A DNA stretch of 6,196 nucleotides. It comes from Candidatus Schekmanbacteria bacterium (lineage in GTDB: Bacteria > CSSED10-310 > JACPHN01). The notes under the pieces were generated by a model. That model was not told the origin of the DNA. It did no database searches and saw only the letters and a program-made list of their open reading frames with translations. This document shows positions 6,144 through 6,196 of this stretch, in pieces. A program made the position numbers and the translations under genes. The stretch is taken from the NCBI GenBank assembly GCA_016188575.1, contig JACPHN010000024.1, positions 1 through 6,196 of the forward strand, written 5' to 3'. Each line of letters starts with the position of its first letter. Position 1 is the stretch's first letter.

Positions 6144-6196
6144 GGTGCTCCTCCGGTTGGGGATCGGGCTGCTGATGGGCTCGCCGGCGGCCGGGA
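6144..6196 (-). other. Upstream edge with ribosome-binding site
   Basis: These 53 bases precede the 244-aa gene. They contain a strong Shine-Dalgarno sequence, GGAGGAG at 6154-6148, well spaced from the ATG. No promoter elements are recognisable in the short GC-rich remainder, so the operon may begin further upstream. Confidence 0.5.

Overview
The window holds most of a diversity-generating retroelement (DGR), with every gene on the minus strand. In transcription order (high to low coordinates) it contains: a 244-aa helical protein of unknown function (6143-5409); a 1473-aa secreted multidomain protein ending in a formylglycine-generating-enzyme/C-type-lectin-like (FGE/CLec) domain, which is the DGR variable protein (5412-991); a 138-bp gap with a perfect 12-bp hairpin and an oligo-U tract (853-990); the accessory protein Avd (852-490); and the N-terminal 164 residues of a DGR-type reverse transcriptase (493-2), cut by the left window edge.

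The genes are tightly linked. The 244-aa gene overlaps the variable-protein start, and avd overlaps the reverse transcriptase start in an ATGA. The only real break is the hairpin gap. In known DGRs the reverse transcriptase, with the basic four-helix Avd, copies a template repeat (TR) RNA with mutations at adenines, and the cDNA replaces the variable repeat (VR) at the 3' end of the target gene. Here the last ~37 codons of the large gene show what this leaves behind: Tyr, Trp, His, Asp, Asn, Ser and Phe codons that fit AAY or AGG templates randomised at A, set in a constant GGSW...GFRCAR frame. I find no second copy of this stretch, so the TR most likely lies beyond the left edge, downstream of the reverse transcriptase.

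The variable protein is built for display outside the cytoplasm. It has a Sec signal peptide, a concanavalin-A-like module, and a fibronectin type III domain split by an inserted two-helix membrane hairpin with an RSRRRR loop. After a long unassigned segment come an Ig-like domain, a BACON-like domain, Thr/Pro/Arg linkers, two near-identical KRE9/KNH-like Ig modules from a 372-bp tandem duplication, and the FGE/CLec domain. The split domain and the unassigned segment are the least ordinary parts.

The high GC content, the GC-ending codons and the TPT/TRTAT linkers suggest a high-GC Gram-negative bacterium, perhaps an uncultured deltaproteobacterial or Binatota-like lineage. That placement is a weak inference. 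No tRNA, rRNA, CRISPR array or insertion sequence was seen.
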